From the NCBI GenBank assembly GCA_028641055.1, contig CM054057.1, forward strand, positions 728,658,484-728,722,483: a stretch of 64,000 nucleotides of DNA. Reading direction: 5' to 3'. This DNA comes from Alopecurus myosuroides (lineage: Eukaryota; Streptophyta; Magnoliopsida; Poales; Poaceae). This document shows positions 1 through 11,566 of this stretch, piece after piece; position 1 is the stretch's first letter, and each line of letters starts with the position of its first letter. The notes below the pieces were generated by a model. That model did no database searches. It had not been told where the DNA came from and saw nothing but the letters and a program-made list of their open reading frames with translations. A program made the position numbers and the translations under genes.

Positions 1-221
1 TAACATCACAAGTATGAAACAAGAGGTTTAAAATTTGGTTTGAAATTCAAATAGAAAACAAAGGAAAACAAATGAAAACAGTTGGAAAACAAAGCAAAAC
101 AGAGGAAAACAAATGGAAAACAAGCAAAACAAATGCAATGAACATGATGTCATGATGCAAAACATAAAATAACAGAGAGCAAAACATTCTAATGGCTATT
201 TTTCATACTTGGGATGTTACA
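1..221 (-). mobile_element. Terminal piece of a gypsy LTR (TGTAACATCCC family)
   Basis: This is the first ~220 bp of an LTR read on the minus strand, starting TGTAACATCCCAAG at 221. It closely matches 39,711-39,929 and 43,023-43,241, the LTR ends of a complete element. It is rich in GTTTTCC-type short repeats (minus strand). The rest lies left of the window, so I cannot tell a solo LTR from a full element. It interrupts the 3' region of the Athila element, because the sequence from 222 continues a stretch whose homologue at 5,337 has no LTR in front of it. Confidence 0.85.
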
Positions 222-1410
222 AGGACGCAACTGGTATAGAAGGTCATCCCTCTTTCTCTTTTGTTTACACAATTATGCTTTGAGTGATAAATCAGGGGCA
301 TAAAGAGTGAAGAGAATTTGTATTATTATTTGGGGCTAGGCACCCCGCTGCCAACTCTTCTAGCATTTGGATAAGCTGATGAAGCCACTAGTCCAGGTGT
401 GTGAGTCCAATAAACAAGTGAGATAAAGATTCTCTATTTGCGTCCTCATGAGCTAAAACAGGAACACAAAACAGGAGCAATTTGAAAGTTTTAAAGGTAG
501 CACATGAGAAATTTACTTGAAGTGGCGGTGAAATACCACATGTAGGTAGGTATGGTGGACAGAAAGGCAAGGTTTTGGGTTTAAGGTTTAGATGCACGAG
601 AAGCATTCCCTCTCAGTACATGGTTTTTGGCTAGCAAGGTTGGGTAGCAAGCATAAGAGTTGAAGGAAAACAAACAAATATACATATGATCAAACCAATC
701 ATGCAATCTTCATTGAAAGCACAAACGATCTTAACTTGTGAATACTAAGTTTATGAGATAATAGGAAAATTCCTTTTTCTTATACTAGCAACTCCAATTA
801 TTATTTCTGCTGACCCAAGCTAAGTTTGCCAAAACCAACTATATTAACTTGATGATCTCTAGAGTGATACCAAGTACTAATAACAAGCTAAACCATATGA
901 CAGAAATTGAAAATTGAAATAATGTGCATAGAAAGTAAATGATGAAACTTCTCATTAATATTTCAAACCGGCAACTCACAGCAACGGATACAACGATAAC
1001 CAACTAGGGAGAGACACTTCCATACTGCAAACCATCCTATATGATAACCTCTCTACTCATGATATGACTCTACTATAAAAGTAAAAGATGAAATATAGTG
1101 ATGTGATACCGCGACCCTCCCCCAAGATTGGAACAAGCCGAGGGGATGCCAAAACCAATGACGAATCAGTTCTTTGTTGGTGGAGGATCCTTCTCATCTT
1201 CGGTCTTCCAAGGTAAAGGCTCTCCATCCACAAATTACGTCCTGGTCTCCATCAACCTGAAACTAGCAGCAGTGCTTGTACATTTAAACCTGTTCACATA
1301 CTCACAATTCTGGTTCTGCACGTCATAGAGTTGTGCTTGCAGATCATTGGTGATCTTGTTGAGTGAGAGAATCTCCTCCCAAAGCTTCAAATTATCCCTC
1401 TTGTATTCAG
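222..1410 (-). other. Athila 3' untranslated region
   Basis: No gene is seen here. Sequence from 222 to about 600 is close to 5,337-5,700 in the nested non-autonomous element, including the block around GGGGCTAGGCACCCCGCTG (334-352). The two elements therefore share the region between the last ORF and the 3' LTR. Around 1,117-1,130 a CCTCCCCCAAGATTGG stretch parallels CCTCCCCCAAGCTTGG at 6,578. Confidence 0.7.
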
Positions 1411-1414
1411 CGAT

Positions 1415-1663
1415 CTATTCTGTCTTTATCCTGTCGATGATCTCAACTTCACGCTCTGCCATCTTCTTGTACTTGAAAACTTCTAGCTCCAGTTCTTCCA
1501 TCCTAGCTTCCAGACTTCCTTCTCCTCTAGGGCCCCGAACATCTTCAATCTGCACCTTCCCGTCCTTGAGCAGCAATTCCTTGGGATGCATCTTCAATTC
1601 ATTCAAGTACAGGTTGACAACGTTCTCAAAGAAACTGTCTTCGGGAGATCCAGGAGAAGCCAT
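1415..1663 (-). CDS. Small acidic coiled-coil ORF of the Athila 3' region
   Basis: An 83-codon ORF starting MASPGSPEDSFFENVV and rich in Glu, Lys and Leu toward its C-terminus, where a short coiled coil is likely (MEELELEVFKYKKMAE). The start at 1,663 is chosen over an upstream ATG at 1,723 because the upstream 20 residues look like leader. ORFs of this kind sit downstream of integrase in Athila-like cereal elements, where an envelope-like ORF might be expected; this one has no signal peptide or transmembrane helix. A TATATAA box on the same strand at 1,765-1,759 lies about 100 bp upstream. The frame ends at a stop (1,415-1,417). Function unknown. Confidence 0.5.
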   Translation of the reverse strand: MASPGSPEDSFFENVVNLYLNELKMHPKELLLKDGKVQIEDVRGPRGEGSLEARMEELELEVFKYKKMAEREVEIIDRIKTE

Positions 1664-1758
1664 TGATGCTCTAGATCTGAAGATGTAACCTGGAAGAAAC
1701 AGCTCGAAACAAAAACACGACAAGAAAATGATAGACGGACCTCGGGTGGTCCGGTGGA

Positions 1759-1765
1759 TTATATA
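1759..1765 (-). promoter_or_regulatory. TATA-like box upstream of the small Athila ORF
   Basis: TATATAA on the minus strand, about 100 bp before the ORF start at 1,663, downstream of a GC-rich block (1,800-1,900). An internal promoter is inferred from position only. Confidence 0.3.
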
Positions 1766-2002
1766 GCAAAAAGTTTCATAACGAAAGGAAAGTCCAGGTC
1801 GAAAACGAGTCGGAGAGGGGCTCCGGGGCGCCCACGCCTAGGGCTGGCGCGGCTAGAGGTGGGCCCGCGCCACCCTATGGTGTGGAGCCTCCGGGCTCCT
1901 TCTCCCTCTCGTTTCCGGCTCATAATTTTTTATATTTTCCAAAAACAACAAAAATATAAGTTGGAAGATGTTTCGCGAACATTTTCTTACCAAAACTTTT
2001 AC

Positions 2003-3274
2003 CTATTCGAAAACTGACTCTGTAGTTTCTGAAATATGCTTCCTAATGAACTCCTCCAGGATCATGGCTTGAATACAATCAACATTTTCATTATAAGGAT
2101 CTCCGGAGATATAATCCTTGAGTCTTTGGCAATTCACCACTTGTGAAGAGTTGTCTTCAAGGGAAACAATTTTAATTGCCCTAGAACGATATACCTCTTC
2201 GATAACAAAAGGCCCTTCCCATCTCGAGAGTAATTTTCCTGCAAAAAATCTGAGACGAGACCTATACAATAACACTTTCTCACCAACATGAAATTCTCTT
2301 TTAATAATTCTCTTATCATGCCACTTTTTAACTTTCTCTTTAAAGAGCTTAGAATTTTCATATGCTTCACTCCTCCATTCATAGAGAGAACTTAAGTCAA
2401 GCAGCCTTTTCTCACCAGCAAGTTTAAATCTCTATTTAGGTCTTTCACTGCCCAATAAGCCCACAAATCCAATAGCCCTGAGAATCTCTCCAACTAATGC
2501 AAGGATGTTATCTTTAGATTCGAGGGGCAAGTGACAAGCTTTTCCATAAACCATTTTATAAGGAGACATGCCCATGGGATTTTTGTAAGCAGGTCTATAA
2601 GCCCATAGAGCATCATTAAATTTCTTAGCCCAATTCTTCCTAGATTTTTTAACAGTCTTTTGCATGATAGATTTTATTTCTCTATTTGATAATTCTACTT
2701 GCCCACTAGTTTGAGGATGATATGGTGAAGAAATTCTATGATTAACATCATATTTAGCAAGAGTTTTTCTAAAACCACCATGAATAAAATGAGAACCCCC
2801 ATCAGTCATAAAATATCTAGGCACACCAAACCTAGGGAAAATAATGTCCTTAAGCATTTTTAAAGAGGTTTCACCATCAGCACTTTTAGTAGGTATAGCT
2901 TCTACCCATTTAGTAACATAATCAACAGCAACAAGAATATGAGTATAACCTTTTGAAGGAGGTAAAGGATCCATAAAGTCAAAACCCCAACAATCAAACA
3001 GTTCAATAACAAGAGAATAATTCATAGGCATTTCATTACGTCTAGAAATATTTCCAACCCTTTGGCACTGATCACAAGATAAAACAAATTTTCTAGCATC
3101 TTTAAAGAGAGTAGGCCAATAAAAAACCGACTGTAGAACTTTATGTGCAGTTCTATCTCTAGCGTGATGTCCTCCATAAGCACTACGATGACATTTTCTC
3201 AATATCTCTTGTTGTTCATTTTCAGGAACACATCTTCTCATAATACCATCAACACCTTGTTTATATAGGTGTGG
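2003..3274 (-). pseudogene. Athila integrase, C-terminal two thirds, frameshifted
   Basis: Integrase of the outer Athila element, which joins its cDNA to host DNA. From about 3,270 leftward the minus frame shows the HHCC zinc finger (H and H around GGHH, then CDQC), the DDE core (FDCWGFDFM with first Asp, YFMTDGGSHF with second Asp, QTSGQVELSNRE with Glu), and then a break near 2,440, after which the C-terminal domain continues in another frame (SRLRFFAGKLLSRWEGPF, 2,260-2,200) to a stop at 2,003. Some conserved positions look altered (FMDPLPPS). The N-terminal end of the same reading frame lies at about 8,016, on the far side of the element inserted at 3,280-8,010. Confidence 0.85.
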
Positions 3275-3279
3275 GTCAT
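3275..3279. repeat. Target-site duplication GTCAT (left copy)
   Basis: GTCAT directly precedes the LTR at 3,280 and is repeated at 8,011-8,015 after the other LTR. Removing 3,280-8,015 restores the Athila integrase reading frame across the junction. Confidence 0.9.
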
Positions 3280-4672
3280 TGATGACCCACAAGTATAGGG
3301 GATCGCAACAGTCTTCGAGGGAAGTAAAACCCAAATTTATTGATTCGACACAAGGGGAGCCAAAGAATATTTGTGAGCCTTAACAAATGAGTTGTCAATT
3401 CACTTGCACCTGAAAGTACTTATGTTCGCAGTGGTTTATCAGTAGTAACAGTTTTATAGCAGCAACAACAGTGAAATAATAACAACAGTAGTATGAAAAC
3501 AACATCAGTAGTGATTGAAGTAAACATCAGGATTAAATACTGTAGGCATAGGGATGGATGAATGGGCGTTGCATGGATAAGAAAGTTCTAATAATGATCA
3601 TGTCAGGGCATTGCGGATAAATATGATAAAGCATCCAAGCACTAAGTAACCATAGGGATGTGTTCCGCAAATAGTCGTACGTGCTCGCAATGAGAACATG
3701 CACAACATCTTTTGTCCTACTAGCCCGTTTTCAGAGGGGCCTCAAGGGAACTACTGGTAATTAAGGTGTTCCTTTAATAGAACACCGGAGCAAAGCATTA
3801 ACACTCTGTGAACACATATGATCCTCACATCGCAGCCATCCCCTCCGATTGTCCCAATTTCTGTCACTTCGGGGCCTCGAGTTCCGGACAACAATATGTG
3901 TAAACAACTTGCAGGTATGATCAAGAAACAATGACTATCATCGTGATTCAATAACATGTTCAGATATGAGACCATGGCACTCGGACCCAAAGTGGCAAGA
4001 ATTAAGCATAACAAGTTGCAACAATGTCAATAGCACTAATAGAGGACACTAGGCACTATGCCCTAACAATCACGACATTATTACATGAACGATATCATCC
4101 AATCCCTACCATCCCCTTCAGCCTACAGCGGGGAATTACTCACACATGGATGAGGGAAACATGGATGGTCGATGGAGAGGCGTTGGTGATGACGATGGCG
4201 ATGATCTCCTCCACTTCCCCGTCCCGGCAGGGTGACATAACAGGAACTTCTGATCCACGAATCAAGGTTCGGGACAGCGGCGGCGCTCTGTTGTGTTTCT
4301 GGAAAATATGGCGTACTCCCTCGGGTTTTAGGTTTGAAGGCTACTTCTAGTCGAAAGGGGAGTCCGAGGGGGTTCCTGGGGGACCCACACCTTATGCTGG
4401 CGCGACCAGGGGACCCGCGCCAAGGGGGTGTGGCCACCCTCTGGCCCCTCTCCTGGCCCCCTTCTGGCTTCCGGTGTCTTCTGGGGTGAAAACATCGATG
4501 GGCTCTTTTCTGGGCATTTTCCCGAAAGTTGATTTTTCTGCATAAAAACGAGACACCAAAGTAATTCTGCTGAAACAGCGTTAGTCCGTGTTAGTTGTAT
4601 CCAAAACACACAAGTTTAGAGGAAAACAATAAGAAAAGTGTTCGGAAAAAGAGATATTTTTTCGACGTATCA
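3280..4672 (-). repeat. 3' LTR of the nested non-autonomous element (1,393 bp)
   Basis: Bounded by TG...CA and flanked by the polypurine tract on the internal side and GTCAT on the outside. Its part 4,240-4,672 aligns with 7,592-8,010 with clear divergence (many substitutions and a deletion near 7,760), so the insertion is not recent. Confidence 0.85.
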
Positions 4673-6636
4673 ACTCCCCCAAGATTAGCTTATTGCTTGT
4701 CCTCAAGCAATTCAGTGACAACTGAGTGCGATAAAAGACTTTTACGAACACATTTCTTTCATATGATGTAAATATACTCACTATGTGATCGAATACTTAA
4801 TTATACTCATGATAAGATACATGCAAGATACTGACACTTAATAGCTATGCAAATCATGAGAAGGTAACACCATATTAACAATAAACAACATGAAGCATAA
4901 CTATTTGCAAGATTGAAGTATTCATAATAGGGTCTGACGAAGTGGTATCTCGCTTGCCCTTAAGTGTGGGGAAAAACATAAATGCCAGGTCACCTCTGAA
5001 GTTCAAGGGAAGACTAGAAGTAAAGATATCAAAGATGCAAGTATCAAGAATATACCACAACCAACCGTGCTTTGGGACAAACACATTACACTAAGAATGA
5101 TAATCATGCTCTCAAGAAAGTGCTCAAAGAATATGGCGGAGACTCAACATAAAAGTAAAAGAAAGGCCCTTCGCAGAGGGAAGCATGGATCACTCATGTG
5201 CTAGAGCTTTTTATTTTATTAAACAAAGGTATTGAAAATATTTTGAGAGAGGTGTATGCTTATGTCAACGAATGGTAAACAGACAATACAGTACGTGACA
5301 AGTCAACTAGATTCACAAGAGCGGCTCCCATGGTGAAGGACGCAACTGGTGTAGAAGGTAATCCCTCTTTCTCTTTTGTTTACACACTTATGCTTTGGCT
5401 GATAAATCAGGGGCAAAAAGAGTGAAGAGAATTTGTGTGTATTAATTTGGGGCTGGGCACCCCGCTGCCAGCTCTTCTATCATTTGGATAAGCGGATGAA
5501 GCCACTAGTCCATGGTGTGAAATCCAATCAACAAGTGAGATAAAGGTTCTCTATTTACGTCCTCATGAGCTAAAACAGGGGCACAAAACAGGAATAATTT
5601 TTAGCAGATTTTAAAGATAGCACATGAGCAATTTAGTTGGAGTGGCGGTTAAATACCACATATAGGTAAGTATGGTGGACACATTTGGCAAACTTTTGTT
5701 TTCAGGGATTTGGATGCATGAGTAGAGCTCATACTCAGTACAGGTGAAGGCTAGCAAAAGACAGGGAGCGACAATCAAGAGAGCAACAACTATCATAATC
5801 ATGTTTGCGACAAAGTAAAAATCAACTGAGGCATAAAACTGATACTAGAACTCTGAGGCAAAATAAATCGTCGAGGCTTATTTAAATTTTTTTTCAGTCT
5901 TAGCATGCGTGATCATGTGCCAAGTCGATTCAAATGAAACAGTCAGAGGAGGCTACCACAATATCATACTCTTCTATGAATAAAACAATGCGAACAAATA
6001 TTTATGCGACAGGTAATTTACTATAAATATATTGGAACTAAACATGAGAGAGCATGAACTATTAAACAGCCATTAATTCACATATATCTTATACGAACAA
6101 ACTAAGCATGCTCACATAGATGGATATATGTACAAAAATGAAATCAAATAGAATTCATACCAGCCTCTCACCACAACTTGAATTATCGTATATAGTCATT
6201 ATTGCTCTTCACCTGTGGCTGGAATAATATATAATGAAAACCAAACTCCATTGGAATCACGGACGACTGTTGAACTCTGCAATAAACTTTACAAAACCAA
6301 AGAAGAACAACAAATATTTTTGGGTTTTTCAATTAAGAACGCAATTAAAAGATAAAGCAAACCAAATAAAGAAACTAAAGAGGCAAACAAAGAGAAACAA
6401 CATAAATCTTTTTGGACTTCTTGTGTTTTGGAAAGCGAAAACAAAACAATAAAAACAAAAGAAACGAAAGAAAGCGAAAAGAAACGAAAGAAAAAAAGGA
6501 AACAAAAGAAAACAAAAACATGGATATACAAAGAACCGACCGAACATGATATATAAATGAGTGTGATGTCGGTATACCTCCCCCAAGCTTGGGCTTTTGG
6601 CCTAAGTGGAGATCAATCAAAGTGCGGGAAATATCC
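4673..6636 (-). other. Internal 3' region of the nested element, no gene seen
   Basis: Begins with the polypurine tract. 5,337-5,700 repeats Athila sequence at 222-600. At 6,440-6,520 there is an almost uninterrupted purine run (AAAGAAACGAAAG-type units) on the plus strand. No supported coding sequence. Confidence 0.6.
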
Positions 6637-7596
6637 CTACTGCGGTGGGTCATCCCTCGCGTGGTCGTACTCTGGCGCATAAGAAGAAGATGAAGCAGCC
6701 GACACATAGTCATAAACGGGGTGCTGATATGGAATCCCCGTGGCATCATAGGGCTGGACGAAATCACCATCGTCCCCCTCTCCGGCGTCCTCCCCGTGCT
6801 GGGGAAGCTGCTCAAGGTATGTATCCAGCTCACTCTCAGGAAGCTCCCATCCTTGCCTGTTATTAAGATCAAACAAAGGAGGTGCAGGCAAAAGTACTTC
6901 TCTAATAGTTTTAACAACTCTCCACCCGGATCGTTTGGAGAAAGTTAATTCAAAAGATAAATTATGTAAGTGTGCATGAGTGGAAAGAAACTTATGTTGA
7001 ACCATGGAAACAAGATTAAGCCTCTCTAAAGGAAATTGATAGTCTAGATGGTGAGGCTCCAAACCATGCAAAGCTAACAAGCGCGAGGCGATAAGACCTC
7101 CACAAACTCCGCCCTTCTCACGGTTATGTGAGAGACGGTAAGCAATCAAAGCACCAAAATTATAAGACCTATCATATCTCAAAGCAGCAGCAATAAATGC
7201 CAAATCATGAACAGATAACTTGCTGGCAGTTTTCCTAGCTAATACACATTTAGAAATGAAGTAGGCAAAGTATCGAATGCTAGGGAGTTGAATTTCACGA
7301 ATTTTACCACTTTCTCCCGAGAAGCTTCTGCCTTGGCAAATCTCTCCATATAAATCCAGTAGTGGTTTGGGCTGCCCACTTATTCTCTCACAAGACCCCC
7401 ACTCAGGTACCTTAATAGGTGCGTAGAAAACACTAATAGGAAGGCTCACAACTTTATTATAAATCTTGTAGTGGACCATTGGGTTAGTTGGAGACCATTT
7501 AAAACGAAAATCCTGCACCAGAGACATAGTTAGTTTCACATATTGGATGGGCTCATCCTCATTGAAACGCTCTAAACCTGCAGGGTGCCAGAACAT
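6637..7596 (-). CDS. Athila ORF1-like protein, N-terminally truncated
   Basis: A 319-residue open frame, the only gene of the nested element. It resembles the ORF1-type protein found in Athila-group elements of grasses (conserved strings such as VKLTMSLVQDFRFKW near residue 21, IRYFAYFISKCVLAR near residue 108, and FGALIAYRL near 150). Its role is unknown; a gag-like or packaging role is a guess. The C-terminal 60 residues are acidic and rich in Asp, Gly, Ser and Tyr. The ORF is intact, but its first codons abut truncated 5' LTR sequence at about 7,592, so the true N-terminus and any promoter-proximal leader were removed by a deletion. The Met at 7,596 is just the first ATG after that junction. 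Confidence 0.6.
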   Translation of the reverse strand: MFWHPAGLERFNEDEPIQYVKLTMSLVQDFRFKWSPTNPMVHYKIYNKVVSLPISVFYAPIKVPEWGSCERISGQPKPLLDLYGEICQGRSFSGESGKIREIQLPSIRYFAYFISKCVLARKTASKLSVHDLAFIAAALRYDRSYNFGALIAYRLSHNREKGGVCGGLIASRLLALHGLEPHHLDYQFPLERLNLVSMVQHKFLSTHAHLHNLSFELTFSKRSGWRVVKTIREVLLPAPPLFDLNNRQGWELPESELDTYLEQLPQHGEDAGEGDDGDFVQPYDATGIPYQHPVYDYVSAASSSSYAPEYDHARDDPPQ

Positions 7597-8010
7597 GAAC
7601 TTCTAATCCTCGGATCGAGGTTCAGGACGGCGGCGGCGCTCTGTTGTGTTTCTGGAAAATATGGTGTACCCCCTCGGGTTTTAGGGTTGAAGGCTACTTG
7701 TAGTCGAAAGGGGAGTCCGAGGGGGGTCCTGAGGGGCCCACACCCTATGTTGGCGTGGCCAGGGGATGTGGCCACCCTCTGGCCCCTCTCCTGGCCCCCT
7801 TCTGGCTTCCGAGGTCTTCCGGGGTGAAAACATCAATGGGCTCTTTCTGAGCATTTTCCCGAAATTTGATTTTTCAGCATAAAAACGAGACACCAAAGTA
7901 ATTATGCTGAAAAAAGCGTTAGTCCGTGTTAGTTGTATCCAAAACACACAGGTTTAGAGAAAAACAATAAGAAAAGTGTTCGGAAAAAGAGATACGTTTT
8001 CGACGTATGA
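7592..8010 (-). repeat. Truncated 5' LTR of the nested element
   Basis: Homologous to 4,240-4,672. The outer end reads CGACGTATGA rather than CGACGTATCA, so the terminal dinucleotide has mutated. The inner end is a deletion breakpoint. Confidence 0.8.
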
Positions 8011-8015
8011 GTCAT
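8011..8015. repeat. Target-site duplication GTCAT (right copy)
   Basis: Matches 3,275-3,279. Confidence 0.9.
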
Positions 8016-10509
8016 CCAAAAAATAGTGCCTCAAATCATAGAAGAATTTTCTTCTTTGCTGAGCTGTAAAGGTAGGAGGCAAATACTTTGAAACAATAAA
8101 GTTAACATAGTCAGCATAGCATGGACTCTCATGAGAGCTCACTTTTATTGCAGCTAAGTGTTCATTAGGAAAACTATCATTAACATGAATAGGGTCATCA
8201 GGGATATTTTCTAATCTAGACAGATTATCAGCAACAGGATTTTCAGCACCCTTCCTATCCACAATATGTACATCAAACTCTTGTAAGATAAGCACCCAGC
8301 TAATAAGCTTAGGCTTAGCATATTTATTTTCCATAAGGTACTTAATAGCAGTATGATCAGTATGAATAGTAACTTTAGAATCAACAATATACTGCCTAAA
8401 TTTATCACAAGCAAAAACTACAGCTAGAAATTCTTTCTCAGTGGTAGCATAATTCTTTTGAGCAGCAGCAAGAGTTTTACTAGCATAATGAATAACATTT
8501 AACTTCTTATCTACCCGTTGTCCAAGAACAGCACCTACAGCATAATCACTAGCACCACACATAATTTTAAATGGTAAATTCCAATCAGGTGGTTGAACAA
8601 TAGGGGCATATATTAAAGCCTTCTTTAAAATTTCAAAAGCTTCTTTACAATCTTCATAAAAAACAAAAGGTACATCTTTTTTGAAGAATATCAGTAAGAG
8701 GTTTTGATAGTTTAGATAAATCTTCAATAAACCTTCTATAGAAACCAGCATGACCAAGAATACTATGAATACCTTTAACATCCCTGGGACAGGGCATTTT
8801 CTCAATAGCTTCAACTTTATCTCTATCAACTGCAATACCTCTTTCAGAGATTTTATGTCCAAGAACAATTCCTTCATTAACCATAAAGTGGCATTTCTCC
8901 TAGTTAAGAACAAGATTAGTCCCCTCACATCTCTGCAAAACATTATCAAGATTCTGAAACAATTATCCAAAGAAGTTCCATAGACGGAGAAATCATCAGA
9001 CATGCATCTTTGAAAGGTAGCAGGAGCATTACATAAACCAAAAGGCATAGGACTATAAGCATAAGTTCCATAAGGACAAGTGAAAGTTGTTTTCTCTTGA
9101 TCAAGATTTTTAACAGCAATTTGAGAAAACCTAGAATAACCATCAAGAAAGCAGAAATGAGTTTTCTTAGACAACCTTTCTAACATTTGATCAATAAAAG
9201 GAAAACGATAGTAATCTTTCTTAGTAACTTTGTTAACCTTCCTAAAATCAATGCACATCCTATAACCAACTACTACTCTTTGAGGAATAAGTTCATTGTT
9301 TTCATTTGGCACAACAGTCATCCCTCCTTTCTTAGGGACACAATGGACATGACTAACCCATCTACTATCAGAAATAGGATAAATAATGCCAGCATCAAGG
9401 AGTTTCAATACCTCATTTCTTACCACATCCTTCATCTTAGGATTTAAACGGCGTTGATGCTCAACAACTGGCTTTGCATCAGGTTCAATATTAATAGCAT
9501 GCTGACAAATAGTAGGAGAGATCCTTTTCAAATCATCAAGAGTATAACCAATAGCACCTCTATGTTTCTTCAATATCCCTAATAATCTCTCCTCTTTTTT
9601 ATCAGAAATTTGAGAACTAATAATAACAGGATATAGTTTATTATCATCATTATGAGCATATTTAAGATTATCTGGGAAAGGCTTTAAATCAAAAACAGGA
9701 TCTTCCTTGGGTGGTAATGTTGTACCCAATTTTTCCACAGGTAAATTATGTTTCATCATTGCTGGCTGATGTAGGAAAATCTCATCAATTTCATTTCTTT
9801 CTTCCATAAAGACATCACTTTCGTGGTCTTCCATGTATTGCTGCAAAGGATTCTTAGGATCAAGAGCAATAGCAGCCAATTGTTCAACTTTATAGTTCTC
9901 ATTAGGCAGTTCAGCTTCATAAGGTGCTTTAGCAAATTTGGAGAAATTAAATTCATAAGACTCTCCACCAAACTTTGTAAGAATTTTCTCCTTTTTACAA
10001 TCAATAAGAGCACCACAAGTGTTTAAGACAGGTCTACCAAATATAGTAGGACAAGTGTCACTAGCGGAAGTGCCTAGTACTAGAAAATCAGCAGGATACT
10101 TTGTTTTACCACACAAGACCTCCACATCTCTAACAATACCAATTGGATAAATAGTTTCCCTATTTGCAAGTTGAATAATCACATCAATGTCTTCAAGTTC
10201 ACAAGAACCAATTTCATGCACGATTTCTTTATAAATCTCATCAGGAATAGCACTAGAACTAGCACCAATATCACACAAACCATAATAACAATGATCACCT
10301 ATCCTAACAGATAGCACAGGAACACTAGGTTTCCTAGGTTTACTAGGGTGAGAGACAATATTAGAAGCATCTTCACAAAATATAATGTGTCCCTCTTCTA
10401 CATTTTCAGAAACAAGGTCCTTTACTATTGCTACTTTAGGTTCTACAGTCATTTGTTCCTCAGGTTCTATAGGTTTCCTTGCACTTTTATTAACCACACT
10501 ATCTAACAT
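8016..10509 (-). pseudogene. Athila pol: protease, reverse transcriptase, RNase H (degenerate)
   Basis: Reads leftward from 10,509. The aspartic protease region has CDIGASSSAIP (near 10,250). RT follows with YRMCIDFRKVNKVTKK and FCFLDGYSRFSQIA (9,270-9,100). The catalytic box is damaged: after FQRCM an in-frame deletion of about 16 codons removes the residues before DD, leaving SDDFSVYG. Beyond it the true frame shifts near 8,950, meets an in-frame TAG near 8,900 (in the KCHF region), runs in another phase through VNEGIVLGHKISERG (8,880-8,690), and shifts back near 8,685. RNase H is recognisable from HYASKTLAAAQKNYATTEKE, and the HHCC region begins at FFYDLRHYFLDD, where the nested element cuts it. 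The element cannot make functional pol. Confidence 0.9.
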
Positions 10510-11450
10510 AGAGTATTATTTTACCTTAGCAGGGAAAGGCATTTTCTCAATATAAGGTTTAGGCACAACATAATCAACAATATGAACTTCTATATCTCTA
10601 GCCGGAACACAATTAACAGTATCTTTATAAGGAGCATGGTACTTGTCCCATTCCTTTTTAGGAATCTCAAATAAGAAGCAAATGCCTTATATAAGTTTGC
10701 AACAACTTGAGAATCAAGACCATAAGAAGTACTAACATTATGAAAATCCTCAGATGACATAAAGGTTTTAATGCATTCATAATCATAATTTATTCCTGAC
10801 TTTCTACCTTTGTCATTCTCCCATGCTTCAGTGTTTTCTTGAATACAGTCAAGAAGATCCCATTTAGCTTCATCCTTCATATGTGTAAATGATCCAGAAC
10901 AAGAAGCATCCAATAAATCCTTATCATGAAGAGGAAGCCTTGCATAGAAATTATTAATAGCGATAGTACTGGGAGCTCATGAATGGGGCATTTGAGCATT
11001 AGTAACTTCAATCTCCCCCATGATTGGGCAATACTCTCTCCATCATGAGGCTAAAAATTATATATGTAATTCCGATCTCTATGGATTTCACTTGGAGGAT
11101 AGAATTTAGAATAAAAGAGAGGTACAATTTCCTCCCATTCAATAGTCTGGCTATTTTTCAGCAACTTGAACCATTCAGAGGCTTGGCCTGTCAATGACAT
11201 AGAGAATAATTTCCTCTTCACTTGGCTCATTGTAATACCTTCACACTTGAACAACTCGCATAATTCATGTAAAAAGAGCAAATCATCACCAGGATGGACA
11301 TTTCCATCACCTGAATAACAGTTATCCATAACATGTTTAACATCTTTATAGGTATTTTATAGGGATCTATATCATCATGTAGTGGGTCACTTACTACCCT
11401 AGTAGTGGCAGCAGTGCCCGCAAATAGGGACTCAAAAGGAGTTCCAAACA
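10510..11450 (-). pseudogene. Athila gag, broken
   Basis: Starts at about 11,450 with MFGTPFESLFAG. A frameshift near 11,340 moves to the retrotransposon gag frame (MDNCYSGDGNVHPGDD; SLTGQASEWFKLL, near 11,170), which stops at 11,051. A third stretch (10,913-10,590) includes WDLLDCIQENTEAWEND. The frame then reaches a TAA just before the pol-part Met at 10,507. At least one frameshift and two stops separate parts that form one gag-pol frame in intact relatives. Confidence 0.8.
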
Positions 11451-11540
11451 TAGTGTAATAAAGCAGTAAACAGAAATAAAAACAATACTTACAGCAGAGG
11501 GTTCCTTTATCAATTCCACTTCCCAATAGCGCTTCACTCC

Positions 11541-11555
11541 CCTGCAATGGCGCCA
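11541..11555 (-). promoter_or_regulatory. Primer binding site (tRNA-Asp type)
   Basis: On the minus strand TGGCGCCATTGCAGG follows the LTR end after an 11-nt spacer. TGGCGCC is the usual Athila primer site. It fixes the 5' LTR side and element orientation. Confidence 0.75.
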
Positions 11556-11566
11556 GAAAATAGTCT

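Larger units (their letters stand above)
3280..8010 (-). mobile_element. Non-autonomous Athila-like LTR element nested in Athila integrase
   Basis: A 4.73-kb element with TSD GTCAT on both sides. On the minus strand the 3' LTR is 4,672-3,280 (starts TGATACGTCG, ends GGGTCATCA), preceded by a polypurine tract CTTGGGGGAGT (4,683-4,673). The 5' LTR keeps only its first ~420 bp (8,010-7,592). The PBS, leader and front of the gene have been lost in a deletion that joins LTR sequence directly to an ORF1-like gene. No protease, RT or integrase is present, so it needed proteins from another element. Confidence 0.9.

Noticed and set aside
6289..6586. Phe-rich minus-strand frames
   Set aside because: They are the complement of a purine tract of AAAGAAACG units in the non-coding part of an LTR element.
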